DNA of 64,000 bases from Hydractinia symbiolongicarpus (GCF_029227915.1 NC_079879.1:29704501-29768500), one strand, 5' to 3'; numbered from the stretch's first letter, positions 23,560 to 35,782 are shown. Translations and numbers: made by a program. The notes: generated from the sequence alone by a model not told the origin.

Positions 23560-26500
23560 ATCTTTTCACCACTAAAACGCATGAGACTTGTAGTTTTCAA
23601 AAATGTTTTCATTTTTGATGAGACACTTAATGAAAGAGGTTTAATCGCCGGCAAACAAAAACCTGCGATTTCCTTTAAATCCTGGACCCGGCCCGTATAG
23701 TCAAAAGTTACAAAGAAAGTAACCAGGGTGTAAACTCATTTCCCCAACGATTTTTTAAATTATTTTTTCACCACTAAAACGCATAAGACTTGTAGTTTTC
23801 AAAAATGTTTTCATTTTTGATGAGACACTTAATGAAAGAGGTTTAATCGCCGGCAAACGAAAACCCGCGATTTCCCGTAAATCCCGGGCTTGGCCCGTAT
23901 AGTCGAATGTATACAAAGAAAGTACCCTGTGAGTAAACTCATTTCCAGAAAGATTTTTTAAATTATTTTTTCACCACTAAAACGCATAAGACTTGTAGTT
24001 TTTAAAAATGTTTTCATTTTTAATGAGACGCTGAATAAAAGAAGTTTAATCGCCGGCAAACGAAAACCCGCGATTTCCCGTAAATCCCGGGCTTGGCCCG
24101 CATAGTCAAAATAATACAAAGAAAGTACCCAGGGAGTAAACTCATTTCCCGAACGATTTTTTAAATTATTTTTTCACCACTAAAACGCATGGACTTGTAG
24201 TTTTCAAAAATGTTTTCATTTTTGATGAGACGCTGAATAAAAGAAGTTTAATCGCCGGCAAACGAAAACCCGCGATTTCCCGTAAATCCCGGGCTTGGCC
24301 TGTATAGTCAAAAGTATACAAAGAAAGTACCCAGGGAGTAAACTCATTTCCCGAACGAGTTTTTAAATTATTTTTTCACCACTAAAACGCATGAGACTTG
24401 TAGTTTTCAAAAATGTTTTCATTTTTGATGAGACGCGGAATAAAAGAAGTTTAATCGCCGGCAAACGAAATCCCGCCATTTCCCGTAAACCCCGGACTCG
24501 GCCCGTATAGTCAAAAGTATACAAAGAAAGTACCCAGGGAGTAAACTCATTTCCCGAACGATTTTTTATATTATTTTTTTACAACTAAACGCATGAGACT
24601 TGTAGTTTTCAAAAATGTTTTCATATTTGATGGGACGCTGAATAAAAGAAGTTTAATCGCCAGCAAACGAAAATCCGCGATTTCCCGTAAATCCCGGACT
24701 CGGCCCGTATAGTCAAAAGTATACAAAGAAAGTACCCTGTGAGTAAACCCATTTCCAAAACGATTTTTTAAATTATCTTTTCACCACTAAAACGCATGAG
24801 ACTTGTAGTTTTCAAAAATGTTTTCATTTTTGATGAGACACTTAATGAAAGAGGTTTAATCGCCGGCAAACGAAAACCTGCGATTTCCCGTAAATCCCGG
24901 GCTTGGAACGTATAGTCGAATGTATACAAAGAAAGTACCCTGTAAGTAAACTCATTTCCAGAAAGATTTTTTAAATTATTTTTTCACCACTAAAACGCAT
25001 AAGACTTGTAGTTTTCAAAAATGTTTTCATTTTTGATGAGACACTTAATGAAAGAGGTTTAATCGCCGGCAAACGAAAACCCGCGATTTCCCGTAAATCC
25101 CGGGCTTGGCCCGTATAGTCGAATGTATACAAAGAAAGTACCCTGTGAGTAAACTCATTTCCAGAAAGATTTTTTAAATTATTTTTTAACCACTAAAACG
25201 CATGAGACTTGTAGTTTTCAAAAATGTTTTCATTTTTGATGAGACGCGGAATAAAAGAAGTTTAATCGCCGGCAAACGAAATCCCGCCATTTCCCGTAAA
25301 CCCCGGACTCGGCCCGTATAGTCAAAAGTATACAAAGAAAGTACCCAGGGAGTAAACTCATTTCCCGAACGATTTTTTATATTATTTTTTTACAACTAAA
25401 CGCATGAGACTTGTAGTTTTCAAAAATGTTTTCATATTTGATGGGACGCTGAATAAAAGAAGTTTAATCGCCAGCAAACGAAAATCCGCGATTTCCCGTA
25501 AATCCCGGACTCGGCCCGTATAGTCAAAAGTATACAAAGAAAGTACCCAGGGAGTAAACTCATTTCCCGAACGATTTTTTAAATTTTTTTTTCACCACTA
25601 AAACGCATGAGACTTGTAGTTTTCAAAAATGTTTTCATTTTTGATGAGACGCCTAATGAAAGAAGTTTAATCGCCGGCAAACGAAACCCTGCGATTTCCC
25701 GTAAATCCCGGACTCGGCCCGTATAGTCAAAAGTATACAAAGAAAGTACCCAGGGAGTAAACTCATTTCCCAAACGATTTTTTTAATTATTATTTCACCA
25801 CTAAAACGCTTGAGACTTGTAGTTTTCAAAAATGGTTTCATTTTTGATGAGACGCTGAATAAAAGAACTTTATTCGCCGGCAAACGAAAACCCGCCATTT
25901 CCCGTAAACCCCGGACTCGGCCCGCATAGTCAAAAGTATACAAAGAAAGTACCCTGTGAGTAAACCCATTTCCAAAACGATTTTTTAAATTATCTTTTCA
26001 CCACTAAAACGCATGAGACTTGTAGTTTTCAAAAATGTTTTCATTTTTGATGAGACACTTAATGAAAGAGGTTTAATCGCCGGCAAACGAAAACCTGCGA
26101 TTTCCCGTAAATCCCGGGCTTGGAACGTATAGTCGAATGTATACAAAGAAAGTACCCTGTAAGTAAACTCATTTCCAGAAAGATTTTTTAAATTATTTTT
26201 TCACCACTAAAACGCATAAGACTTGTAGTTTTCAAAAATGTTTTCATTTTTGATGAGACACTTAATGAAAGAGGTTTAATCGCCGGCAAACGAAAACCCG
26301 CGATTTCCCGTAAATCCCGGGCTTGGCCCGTATAGTCGAATGTATACAAAGAAAGTACCCTGTGAGTAAACTCATTTCCAGAAAGATTTTTTAAATTATT
26401 TTTTCACCACTAAAACGCTTGAGACTTGTAGTTTTCAAAAATGGTTTCATTTTTGATGAGACGCTGAATAAAAGAACTTTATTCGCCGGCAAACGAAAAC

Positions 26501-29420
26501 CCGCCATTTCCCGTAAACCCCGGACTCGGCCCGCACAGTCAAAAGTATACAAAGAAAGTACCCTGTGAGTAAACCCATTTCCAAAACGATTTTTTAAATT
26601 ATCTTTTCACCACTAAAACGCATGAGACTTGTAGTTTTCAAAAATGTTTTCATTTTTGATGAGACACTTAATGAAAGAGGTTTAATCGCCGGCAAACGAA
26701 AACCTGCGATTTCCCGTAAATCCCGGGCTTGGAACGTATAGTCGAATGTATACAAAGAAAGTACCCTGTAAGTAAACTCATTTCCAGAAAGATTTTTTAA
26801 ATTATTTTTTCACCACTAAAACGCATAAGACTTGTAGTTTTCAAAAATGTTTTCATTTTTGATGAGACACTTAATGAAAGAGGTTTAATCGCCGGCAAAC
26901 GAAAACCCGTGATTTCCCATAAATCCCGGGCTTGGCCCGTATAGTCGAATGTATACAAAGAAAGTACCCTGTGAGTAAACTCATTTCCAGAAAGATTTTT
27001 TAAATTATTTTTTCACCACTAAAACGCATAAGACTTGTAGTTTTTAAAAATGTTTTCATTTTTAATGAGACGCTGAATAAAAGAAGTTTAATCGCCGGCA
27101 AACGAAAACCCGCGATTTCCCGTAAATCCCGGGCTTGGCCCGCATAGTCAAAATAATACAAAGAAAGTACCCAGGGAGTAAACTCATTTCCCGAACGATT
27201 TTTTAAATTATTTTTTCACCACTAAAACGCATGGACTTGTAGTTTTCAAAAATGTTTTCATTTTTGATGAGACGCTGAATAAAAGAAGTTTAATCGCCGG
27301 CAAACGAAAACCCGCGATTTCCCGTAAATCCCGGGCTTGGCCTGTATTGTCAAAAGTATACAAAGAAAGTACCCTGTGAGTAAACCCATTTCCCGAACGA
27401 GTTTTTAAATTATTTTTTCACCACTAAAACGCATGAGACTTGTAGTTTTCAAAAATGTTTTCATTTTTGATGAGACACTTAATGAAAGAGGTTTAATCGC
27501 CGGCAAACGAAAACCTGCGATTTCCCGTAAATCCCGGGCTTGGAACGTATAGTCGAATGTATACAAAGAAAGTACCCTGTAAGTAAACTCATTTCCAGAA
27601 AGATTTTTTAAATTATTTTTTCACCACTAAAACGCATAAGACTTGTAGTTTTTAAAAATGTTTTCATTTTTAATGAGACGCTGAATAAAAGAAGTTTAAT
27701 CGCCGGCAAACGAAAACCCGCGATTTCCCGTAAATCCCGGGCTTGGCCCGCATAGTCAAAATAATACAAAGAAAGTACCCAGGGAGTAAACTCATTTCCC
27801 GAACGATTTTTTAAATTATTTTTTCACCACTAAAACGCATGGACTTGTAGTTTTCAAAAATGTTTTCATTTTTGATGAGACGCTGAATAAAAGAAGTTTA
27901 ATCGCCGGCAAACGAAAACCCGCGATTTCCCGTAAATCCCGGGCTTGGCCTGTATTGTCAAAAGTATACAAAGAAAGTACCCTGTGAGTAAACCCATTTC
28001 CCGAACGAGTTTTTAAATTATTTTTTCACCACTAAAACGCATGAGACTTGTAGTTTTCAAAAATGTTTTCATTTTTGATGAGACACTTAATGAAAGAGGT
28101 TTAATCGCCGGCAAACGAAAACCTGCGATTTCCCGTAAATCCCGGGCTTGGAACGTATAGTCGAATGTATACAAAGAAAGTACCCTGTAAGTAAACTCAT
28201 TTCCAGAAAGATTTTTTAAATTATTTTTTCACCACTAAAACGCATAAGACTTGTAGTTTTCAAAAATGTTTTCATTTTTGATGAGACACTTAATGAAAGA
28301 GGTTTAATCGCCGGCAAACGAAAACCCGCGATTTCCCGTAAATCCCGGGCTTGGCCCGTATAGTCGAATGTATACAAAGAAAGTACCCTGTGAGTAAACT
28401 CATTTCCAGAAAGATTTTTTAAATTATTTTTTCACCACTAAAACGCTTGAGACTTGTAGTTTTCAAAAATGGTTTCATTTTTGATGAGACGCTGAATAAA
28501 AGAACTTTATTCGCCGGCAAACGAAAACCCGCCATTTCCCGTAAACCCCGGACTCGGCCCGCACAGTCAAAAGTATACAAAGAAAGTACCCTGTGAGTAA
28601 ACCCATTTCCAAAACGATTTTTTAAATTATCTTTTCACCACTAAAACGCATGAGACTTGTAGTTTTCAAAAATGTTTTCATTTTTGATGAGACACTTAAT
28701 GAAAGAGGTTTAATCGCCGGCAAACGAAAACCTGCGATTTCCCGTAAATCCCGGGCTTGGAACGTATAGTCGAATGTATACAAAGAAAGTACCCTGTAAG
28801 TAAACTCATTTCCAGAAAGATTTTTTAAATTATTTTTTCACCACTAAAACGCATAAGACTTGTAGTTTTCAAAAATGTTTTCATTTTTGATGAGACACTT
28901 AATGAAAGAGGTTTAATCGCCGGCAAACGAAAACCCGCGATTTCCCGTAAATCCCGGGCTTGGCCCGTATAGTCGAATGTATACAAAGAAAGTACCCTGT
29001 GAGTAAACTCATTTCCAGAAAGATTTTTTAAATTATTTTTTCACCACTAAAACGCATAAGACTTGTAGTTTTTAAAAATGTTTTCATTTTTAATGAGACG
29101 CTGAATAAAAGAAGTTTAATCGCCGGCAAACGAAAACCCGCGATTTCCCGTAAATCCCGGGCTTGGCCCGCATAGTCAAAATAATACAAAGAAAGTACCC
29201 AGGGAGTAAACTCATTTCCCGAACGATTTTTTAAATTATTTTTTCACCACTAAAACGCATGGACTTGTAGTTTTCAAAAATGTTTTCATTTTTGATGAGA
29301 CGCTGAATAAAAGAAGTTTAATCGCCGGCAAACGAAAACCCGCGATTTCCCGTAAATCCCGGGCTTGGCCTGTATTGTCAAAAGTATACAAAGAAAGTAC
29401 CCAGGGAGTAAACTCATTTC
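23560..29420 (-). repeat. HOR block built on trimers (about 609 bp)
   Basis: The diagnostic variant GCTTGGAACGTATAGTCG has its GGAACG at 24905, 26122, 26731, 27542, 28150 and 28759. The spacings are 1217, 609, 811, 608 and 609 bp, that is 6, 3, 4, 3 and 3 monomers. A larger duplication lies on top: about 26400-27372 recurs at 28428-29401, with the rare GCACAGTC change at 26533 and 28561, 2028 bp apart. Confidence 0.85.
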
Positions 29421-31075
29421 CCGAACGAGTTTTTAAATTATTTTTTCACCACTAAAACGCATGAGACTTGTAGTTTTCAAAAATGTTTTCATTTTTGATG
29501 AGACGCGGAATAAAAGAAGTTTAATCGCCGGCAAACGAAATCCCGCCATTTCCCGTAAACCCCGGACTCGGCCCGTATAGTCAAAAGTATACAAAAAAAG
29601 TACCCAGGGAGTAAACTCATTTCCCGAACGATTTTTTATATTATTTTTTTACAACTAAACGCATGAGACTTGTAGTTTTCAAAAATGTTTTCATATTTGA
29701 TGGGACGCTGAATAAAAGAAGTTTAATCGCCAGCAAACAAAAATCCGCGATTTCTCGTAAATCCCGGACTCGGCCCGTATAGTCAAAAGTATACAAAGAA
29801 AGTACCCAGGGAGTAAACTCATTTCCCGAACGATTTTTTAAATTTTTTTTTCACCACTAAAACGCATGAGACTTGTAGTTTTAAAAAATGTTTTCATTTT
29901 TGATGAGACGCCTAATGAAAGAAGTTTAATCGCCGGCAAACGAAACCCTGCGATTTCCCGTAAATCCCGGACTCGGCCCGTATAGTCAAAAGTATACAAA
30001 GAAAGTACCCAGGGAGTAAACTCATTTCCCAAACGATTTTTTTAATTATTATTTCACCACTAAAGCCCATGAGATTTGTAGTTTTTAAAAATGGTTTCAT
30101 TTTTGATGAGACGCTGAATAAAAGAAATTTAATCGCCTGCAAACCAAAACCCGCGATTTCCCGTAAATCCCGGACTCGGCCCGTATAGTCAAAAGTATAC
30201 AAGGAAAGAACCCAGTGAGTAAACTCATTTCCCGAACGAATTTTTAAATTATTTTTTCACCACTAAAACGCATGAGACTTGTAGTTTTCAAAAATGTTTT
30301 CATTTTTGATGAGACGCTGAATAAAAGAAGTTTAATCGCCGGCAAACGAAAACCTGCGATTTCCCTTAAATCCTGGACTCGGCCCGTATAGTCAAAAGTT
30401 ACAAAGAAAGTACCCAGGGTGTAAACACATTTCCCGAACGATTTTTTAAATTATTTTTTCACCACTAAAACGCATGAGACTTGTAGTTTTCAAAATTGTT
30501 TTCATTTTTGATGAGACGCTGATTAAAAAAAAGAGTTTAATCTCCGGCAAACGAAAACCTGCGATTTCCCGTAAATCCCGGACTCGGCCCGTATAGTCAA
30601 AAGTATACACAGAAAGTACCCAGGGAGTAAATTCATTTCCCAAACGATTTTTTAAATTATTATATCACCACTAAAGCCCATGAGACTTGTAGTTTTTTAA
30701 AATGTTTTCATTTTTGATGAGACGCTGAATAAAAGAAGTTTAATCGCCGGCAAACGAAAACCCGCGATTTCCCGTAAATCCCGGGCTTGGCCTGTATAGT
30801 CAAAAGTATACAAAGAAAGTACCCAGGGAGTAAACTCATTTCCCGAACGAGTTTTTAAATTTTTTTTTCACCACTAAAACGCATGAGACTTGTAGTTTTC
30901 AAAAATGTTTTCATTTTTGATGAGACGCCTAATGAAAGAAGTTTAATCGCCGGCAAACGAAACCCTGCGATTTCCCGTAAATCCCGGACTCGGCCCGTAT
31001 AGTCAAAAGTATACAAAGAAAGTACCCAGGGAGTAAACTCATTTCCCAAACGATTTTTTTAATTATTATTTCACC

Positions 31076-31082
31076 ACTAAAG
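31076..31082. repeat. Target site duplication, left copy
   Basis: ACTAAAG, directly abutting the left terminal repeat. It belongs to the satellite motif CACCACTAAAGCCC. Confidence 0.9.
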
Positions 31083-31094
31083 TAGGCTGTTCAG
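31083..31094 (+). repeat. Left terminal inverted repeat
   Basis: TAGGCTGTTCAG, the exact reverse complement of the right end. Overlapping its inner edge is a 12-bp palindrome AGTCACGTGACT (31093-31104) with a CACGTG core. Beyond 12 bp the two ends match only loosely (a shared GTCA-like step and GCCG). Confidence 0.93.
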
Positions 31095-31106
31095 TCACGT
31101 GACTTT

Positions 31107-31152
31107 TTGCCGTGTTCGGAAATTCAGCTTAAAACAAGCTCGCACACGGCAA
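31107..31152. repeat. Left subterminal inverted repeat
   Basis: TTGCCGTGT (31107-31115) and ACACGGCAA (31144-31152) are exact reverse complements separated by 28 bp, beginning 24 bp inside the element. This is a plausible transposase-binding or hairpin structure (inference). Confidence 0.7.
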
Positions 31153-31656
31153 CGCGTATTTTGTTATTGCGCGTGATGGCACTTATTTTAAATCGTCGAA
31201 TTCGGCACCTATTTCGCTTAAGACAGATGGTGTATGGGCAGATAGTGATTGTTAAGTACCTTAAATTTGTTTTTTTGAATGAGACTTGTTTAAACGACCA
31301 ACAGTGTATTCAGATTTCGACGAGGGAAATGTAAACTTGGCGCAAACAGAGGAAAGTGCATGACGTATCAGGTAGTCTCACTTGAAATTAGTTTATATTA
31401 AAAATATACTTTCAATTTCTATTCTTATTCCTAACTTTCCTGCATGACAAATCTGGAGAAAAAGCATTTTTTGTTTATATCGAACCCCCGTCTTAAAGTT
31501 CTATGTGACTTGCTGCAGTGCAACAACGAATTTCGACTTTTTATTTATTTTATTTTATTATATAATTTATAGTCTTGGAATGATGGCTATTAATCATGGC
31601 TATGTGCTAGATATTCCAGTTAACATTAGACACAGCTACTAAACTAAAGCACCAAA

Positions 31657-31686
31657 GCTAGCTAGCTACCTAGCTATATATATATT
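31657..31686. repeat. CTAG/TA simple-sequence tract
   Basis: GCTAGCTAGCTACCTAGC followed by alternating TATATATATA and TTA. It is low-complexity sequence in the 5' noncoding region of the transposon. The TA run might include a TATA-like element, but nothing fixes a transcription start. Confidence 0.7.
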
Positions 31687-32154
31687 AGCCGAAGTAGTGG
31701 ACCAGAAGATGGAGTGTGTGATGTTGTGTTTAATTATTCCATACCACTGTGTGGTTAATAGATAAAGGTATATTTTGCTTACTACTAGTGTGATTTGGTT
31801 TTTAAACACTTAAAGTATTAGGCTTGGAAATTTGTTGATTCCAGATACCAATTTGTTACCCACTCAGTTCTTGCAAACTGTTTACTGTTTACCATTATTC
31901 TTTTTTACAAAAACGCCTCTCTTCCAACTTTCCAGGCCTAAAGTTAGCTAAGAGTCAGAGTAGGTTACTTTATAGCTAGCTTATACTGTTTTAAAAAGCA
32001 AGATTTAGATAATAATTGAAGAGATAATGATTATATAATGTTATTTTTGTAAATATTCCATTGTTTAGTATGTATAGCTATATCATAATTGCTGACGTAA
32101 ACTAGAAAGGCAGATAATACACAGTCTAGGTAGGAATGGTATTTTAAAAATAAT

Positions 32155-35100
32155 ATGCATTGGTTAAAAGTTTTGCAGCTTATGTTAGACAATAAAATTA
32201 TTAGTGCAGTTTCGCTTGATATATTTTCAGCTTTAAAAATGAGTATTAAAAATAAACAAGTTTATGATCTTTTTTCTTCATTGAATGAAAAAAGCATTAA
32301 AGAAGTAAGTGATGGATTTGTTTTACTTGGTGTTGAAATAACATGTCCAGAAAAAGCGTTATATACAAAAGTTAAAAGACTAGTAGAGAAAGTAAATGGT
32401 CTGAAAAAAAGGAAAGCTAATTCTGCTATAGAAACTTTGTTGGAAGCTGAGTTTAGTGTTCCAGTGCAAATTACCCCACATCAGCGATCTATTGATGCGG
32501 CTAGTTCTAGAAATGAAGTTTTGTTTAAAGAGAAAATGAAACAATTAAAGGAGGAAAACAAAAGTTTAAAAAGAAAGTGCGAAAATTTTCAAGAATTAGA
32601 AATTCAATACAACACACAAGTCAAAGAGGTTAAGAAACTTAGTAACGAGTTATTTGTAGCAATGAAGGATGAAAATAAGTTGACAGCAGAATATCGTCGT
32701 ATAAAGAACAATTATCTTGAAGTAGAGGAAAAACTTAGAAATGTGGAATTGAAATTTAAAGATAATAGCAAAGCGAGGGCAGATAAATTGAGAAATTTAT
32801 CAAAGAAAATTAAAAACAGAGATGATAAAATTAATAAAATGGAATCAGAAATAGCTGAATTGATATCTGGTACTGAGAATAAAAGTGATGAGTTGGATGA
32901 CATGAAAGTAAACTTGAACAGACTCAATGATAAATTAGAAAACAGTGAAACTATAGTTGATGATCTGCGGAATGAGAAAGCAAAACTGAAAAGAAAGACG
33001 CACAGTTTGTTGTTAAAAATTGAAAACCAGAAAAAATTGATTGACCACAAAGAAGTGAATGATATGAAGTGTTTAAAAAGTGATTATGACAAACTCTGTA
33101 CAAACATGAAGCAACTTACTGAAGAAAATCGTGATTTGCAAATGCTCGTTTCGTTATTAAACGACAATGAAATTGTAACATTTGAAGGTGGTCGTTATTC
33201 AGACGAAATAAGAGAAGTTGTTATGGAATTACTTTCCTTGAATGTCAGCATGGGAAAGGTAAATGATGTGATCAAGGTTGTACTTGAAAAACTTGCAAAA
33301 AAAAGGGTTGACAGGTTGCCTTCACAAGGTTTAAAAAGTCATTTAATGCAAGAAGCATTAATTTTAGCACAATTACAGGTTGCAGAAGCAATGATTGATA
33401 ATGACAAGGAGGCGTTTGGTAATTGTTTACATGGAGATGGTACATCAAAATACCATAAACATTATCAAAATTTTCAGATTACAACATCGAAAGGAAAAAC
33501 TTTAACATTTGGATTATCAGAAGTTGCAGGTGGCGATGCGGCAATAGTAATGAAAAATTTTACTGACACAATTGATGACATGTGTGACATTCTGAAAGAA
33601 TGTGACAAGGATGCAAATTTTTCCCGGCTTGTCACATCAATCAAATCTACAATGTCGGATCTTGGCCCTATTAATCCTTTATTTAACTCACAACTGAAAT
33701 CTTTAAGGGAAAAATTATTACCAAATGTTGTAGAAAACTGGAATTATTTAAGCGAAACACAAAAAACGGACATGACCGATATGGGAAATTTCTTTTGCAA
33801 ATTACATCTTCTGGCAAATTTTGCCTCAGAGGCAGATAAAGTTCTGCATTCATTTGAGAGAATGGTCCTCTGTGATGACTATGAAACAGTATTTGCCTTC
33901 AATAGTGCAAAAGAATCTTCTGCTTCTAGATTAGTGCGTACAGCTTGTAAAGCTTTTCATGTGCGTGGAAGTGACGAATGTGGAGTAGCATCGTATTTTA
34001 ACTCGTTTTTAGCTGGTCGCAATCAGAAATCTTACTTTGTACCATTTATTGGAAATCGTTTTAACATATTGTTTTATAACGCTGCTGCATTATATTACCA
34101 TCGTGATGCAGTCGTATCTTTTCTTTCATCATGGCCTGATCCTAATAATTTACTGAAAGCTGTAAATGAAGACGTATCAAATAAGTTGTTTCTTAGTGAA
34201 GTCAGAGCACTTGGCATTATTGATAAATTATTGACTGGTCCATTGTGGCGATTAATAGAGTCTTGTGAAAGTATCCTCGAAATAAATCCATACCTGTTAC
34301 AACTTAAAGTCAAACTATCTGCACTCTGCAACAATTGTTCATCACTTCTATCTGGCAGTCATATTTTCCAAGAGGATGGTATTATTGTACACAACAAAGA
34401 TGAATTATTTATCAAGCTATTTGAGGATACAGGTGATGATGAATTGGATATTCTAACACAGCAAGCCCTTGAAATTATTTGCCATGCAATTCTCATCATC
34501 TTAGAGCGTCAATGTAAGGATCAACTGCCTGGAGGAAAGTACTGGAGCCCCAGTCAGATAATAAAGGAGACGTCATCAATTGTACCAGTAACCAATAAGG
34601 CTTCTGAAAGTGACTTTGCAATTTTGGATTTGTTAGTGAAAACGAAGCCAAGTGCCAATGTTGAAACATTGCAGGCTTTAACCATGTGGTCGCGTAACAA
34701 AACACTTGATTGGTTTGAACAGAAGTCTTATGATGAGAAAAAAAGTATGATGGAATCAGCCAGACATAATGTGGAAAAAATGAAGGCGAAGTATAAATCA
34801 AGGAGAAAAGAACTGTTGGAGGAGAGGAAAAGGAAATTGCTTGCTAAACAAGATATGAAAAAGAAAGCTGAAGAGAAAATAGCATTGAAGAAAGTGGAAG
34901 CTTTTAACAAATTGCTTGAGCTAAATGTCCAGGCTTGGATATCTGTTGATGAACTGAAAAAAAACATCATGGATATATCATCACAAAAACGTGCAGAAGT
35001 TTTGCTAGCGCAAATGAATTTTTACAGGCATGTTATGCCTTTCAAATGCAATTCCAAATTGTTTAACAAAACAAAACAGAGTGGAAACAAAAGAGTTGAT

Positions 35101-35541
35101 TTGTCTTGGGAAGAGCTTCTTGAAAACTTTGTTAAAATCATGCATGTAACATTTTCATCATCTGCAGAAAAGGTAACAAAGGATAACCTGAAGTCGAAGG
35201 AAGATAGAGATGAAGTAGTTGCAACCCAAAAAAAGGAACTGATGGAAAAGATCAAGAAAGAAAGGATGAAAAAACTGTCTGAACAACAAAAAAGCAACAA
35301 ACTCCCTTCCTTCATCAAAGACCCTGATTGTTTAGTTGGTTTACACATACGGCATCATTTAAAGGAAGAAGATGAAGAGGATGCATATTGGTGTAAAGGG
35401 GAAATTCTAAGTGTAGCAAAACGACATTCCAATCCTAAACGCACGTTGTTTAATGTAGTATATGAGTCAGAACCTGAGACAGTTTGGAGTTTTCCAATAA
35501 TTTTAGATTTTGAGAAGGGAGACGTTATTATGTTATCTTAG
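32155..35541 (+). CDS. Probable coiled-coil transposase, 1128 aa
   Basis: This probably catalyses movement of the element that carries it, acting in the nucleus on the terminal repeats. The start is the first ATG after an in-frame TAG (32131-32133), with A at -3. Residues about 123-343 are charged heptad-rich coiled coil, with no BED or other zinc finger seen before it. Residues 343-385 (GGRYSDEIREVVMELL onward) look like a small helical domain. The likely catalytic core follows. HGDGTSKY puts Asp at 428 (in HGD), STMSDLGPIN puts Asp at 502, CKLHLL has Cys548 and His551, and RGSDECG is at 604-610. PFIGNRFNILFYNA at 630-643 resembles the RW-type motif of hAT proteins. The third acidic residue is not certain. 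A basic stretch lies near 870-905. Residues about 1058-1128 (WCKGEIL, FNVVYESEPETVWSFP, LDFEKGD) resemble a Tudor/chromo-like barrel. I recognise the overall type from uncharacterised invertebrate and fish proteins, but no family name is secure. The ORF is intact with no frameshift or internal stop. Confidence 0.85.
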   Translation: MHWLKVLQLMLDNKIISAVSLDIFSALKMSIKNKQVYDLFSSLNEKSIKEVSDGFVLLGVEITCPEKALYTKVKRLVEKVNGLKKRKANSAIETLLEAEFSVPVQITPHQRSIDAASSRNEVLFKEKMKQLKEENKSLKRKCENFQELEIQYNTQVKEVKKLSNELFVAMKDENKLTAEYRRIKNNYLEVEEKLRNVELKFKDNSKARADKLRNLSKKIKNRDDKINKMESEIAELISGTENKSDELDDMKVNLNRLNDKLENSETIVDDLRNEKAKLKRKTHSLLLKIENQKKLIDHKEVNDMKCLKSDYDKLCTNMKQLTEENRDLQMLVSLLNDNEIVTFEGGRYSDEIREVVMELLSLNVSMGKVNDVIKVVLEKLAKKRVDRLPSQGLKSHLMQEALILAQLQVAEAMIDNDKEAFGNCLHGDGTSKYHKHYQNFQITTSKGKTLTFGLSEVAGGDAAIVMKNFTDTIDDMCDILKECDKDANFSRLVTSIKSTMSDLGPINPLFNSQLKSLREKLLPNVVENWNYLSETQKTDMTDMGNFFCKLHLLANFASEADKVLHSFERMVLCDDYETVFAFNSAKESSASRLVRTACKAFHVRGSDECGVASYFNSFLAGRNQKSYFVPFIGNRFNILFYNAAALYYHRDAVVSFLSSWPDPNNLLKAVNEDVSNKLFLSEVRALGIIDKLLTGPLWRLIESCESILEINPYLLQLKVKLSALCNNCSSLLSGSHIFQEDGIIVHNKDELFIKLFEDTGDDELDILTQQALEIICHAILIILERQCKDQLPGGKYWSPSQIIKETSSIVPVTNKASESDFAILDLLVKTKPSANVETLQALTMWSRNKTLDWFEQKSYDEKKSMMESARHNVEKMKAKYKSRRKELLEERKRKLLAKQDMKKKAEEKIALKKVEAFNKLLELNVQAWISVDELKKNIMDISSQKRAEVLLAQMNFYRHVMPFKCNSKLFNKTKQSGNKRVDLSWEELLENFVKIMHVTFSSSAEKVTKDNLKSKEDRDEVVATQKKELMEKIKKERMKKLSEQQKSNKLPSFIKDPDCLVGLHIRHHLKEEDEEDAYWCKGEILSVAKRHSNPKRTLFNVVYESEPETVWSFPIILDFEKGDVIMLS

Positions 35542-35694
35542 AATATAGTTAGTTATAGTATAGTTATATATTTGAGGGAAGAAATTTTTGTGGTAATGTA
35601 TTTCGTTCAAACCGTGGAACTTTTTTATGGCAAAAACTTCTTCCTTTGAGGATCATTGTTTTGTCAACTTGTGACATGTGGTATATATTGTTCT

Positions 35695-35700
35695 ATTAAA
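35695..35700 (+). promoter_or_regulatory. Possible polyadenylation signal ATTAAA
   Basis: ATTAAA lies 153 bp after the stop codon. It is followed by TTTTGCGTTCTTTTTTTTATTT, a U-rich stretch suited to a downstream element. It is the common variant signal and was placed by position only. Confidence 0.45.
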
Positions 35701-35782
35701 ACATTTAGCACTTATGGTAGCTTAATATTTTGCGTTCTTTTTTTTATTTAGGTGCTAAAAGGTGCAGTTGTTCCATTTTCAT

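Larger units (their letters stand above)
18289..31082 (-). repeat. 203-bp satellite array, segment B left (minus orientation)
   Basis: The same satellite, now reading on the minus strand: CACCACTAAAACGCATGAGA, then TTTTCATTTTTGATGAGACG, then CCGGCAAACGAAAACC, and so on. The segment runs without a gap from the inversion point to the transposon. The same subtypes occur as in segment A, including the CATAAGACTTG, GCTTGGAACG and CATTTCCAGAAAGA variants that dominate 23.6-29.4 kb. No gene is visible in it. Confidence 0.97.
31083..32154 (+). other. Transposon 5' noncoding region
   Basis: No long ORF is present. The only reading frame of note, 31107-31334, would have to start at TTG and is not credible in a eukaryote. 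The region holds the left subterminal inverted repeat (31107-31152), a GCTAGCTAGCTACCTAGC/TATATATA simple-sequence stretch at 31657-31686, and ACCCCCGTCTT at 31484-31494, which recurs near the right end. The promoter presumably lies here, but I cannot assign a start site. An upstream spliced exon cannot be excluded. Confidence 0.6.

Noticed and set aside
1-31082. Dozens of recurring 60-96 residue ORFs with near-identical peptides (for example starting MGNEFTPWVLS or MYTFDYTG)
   Set aside because: They are one monomer read in the same frame each time. 203 is not a multiple of 3, so the frame shifts at each monomer and stops within one or two. Changes fall without regard to codon position. There is no reason to call them genes.
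31107-31334. 75-codon ORF at the left end of the transposon
   Set aside because: It begins with TTG, overlaps the subterminal inverted repeat and has no recognisable domain.
32712-35348. Several 79-112 residue ORFs on the minus strand
   Set aside because: They are antisense shadows of the transposase ORF, rich in Ser, Leu and Phe as expected for the complement of a Lys/Glu-rich coiled coil.
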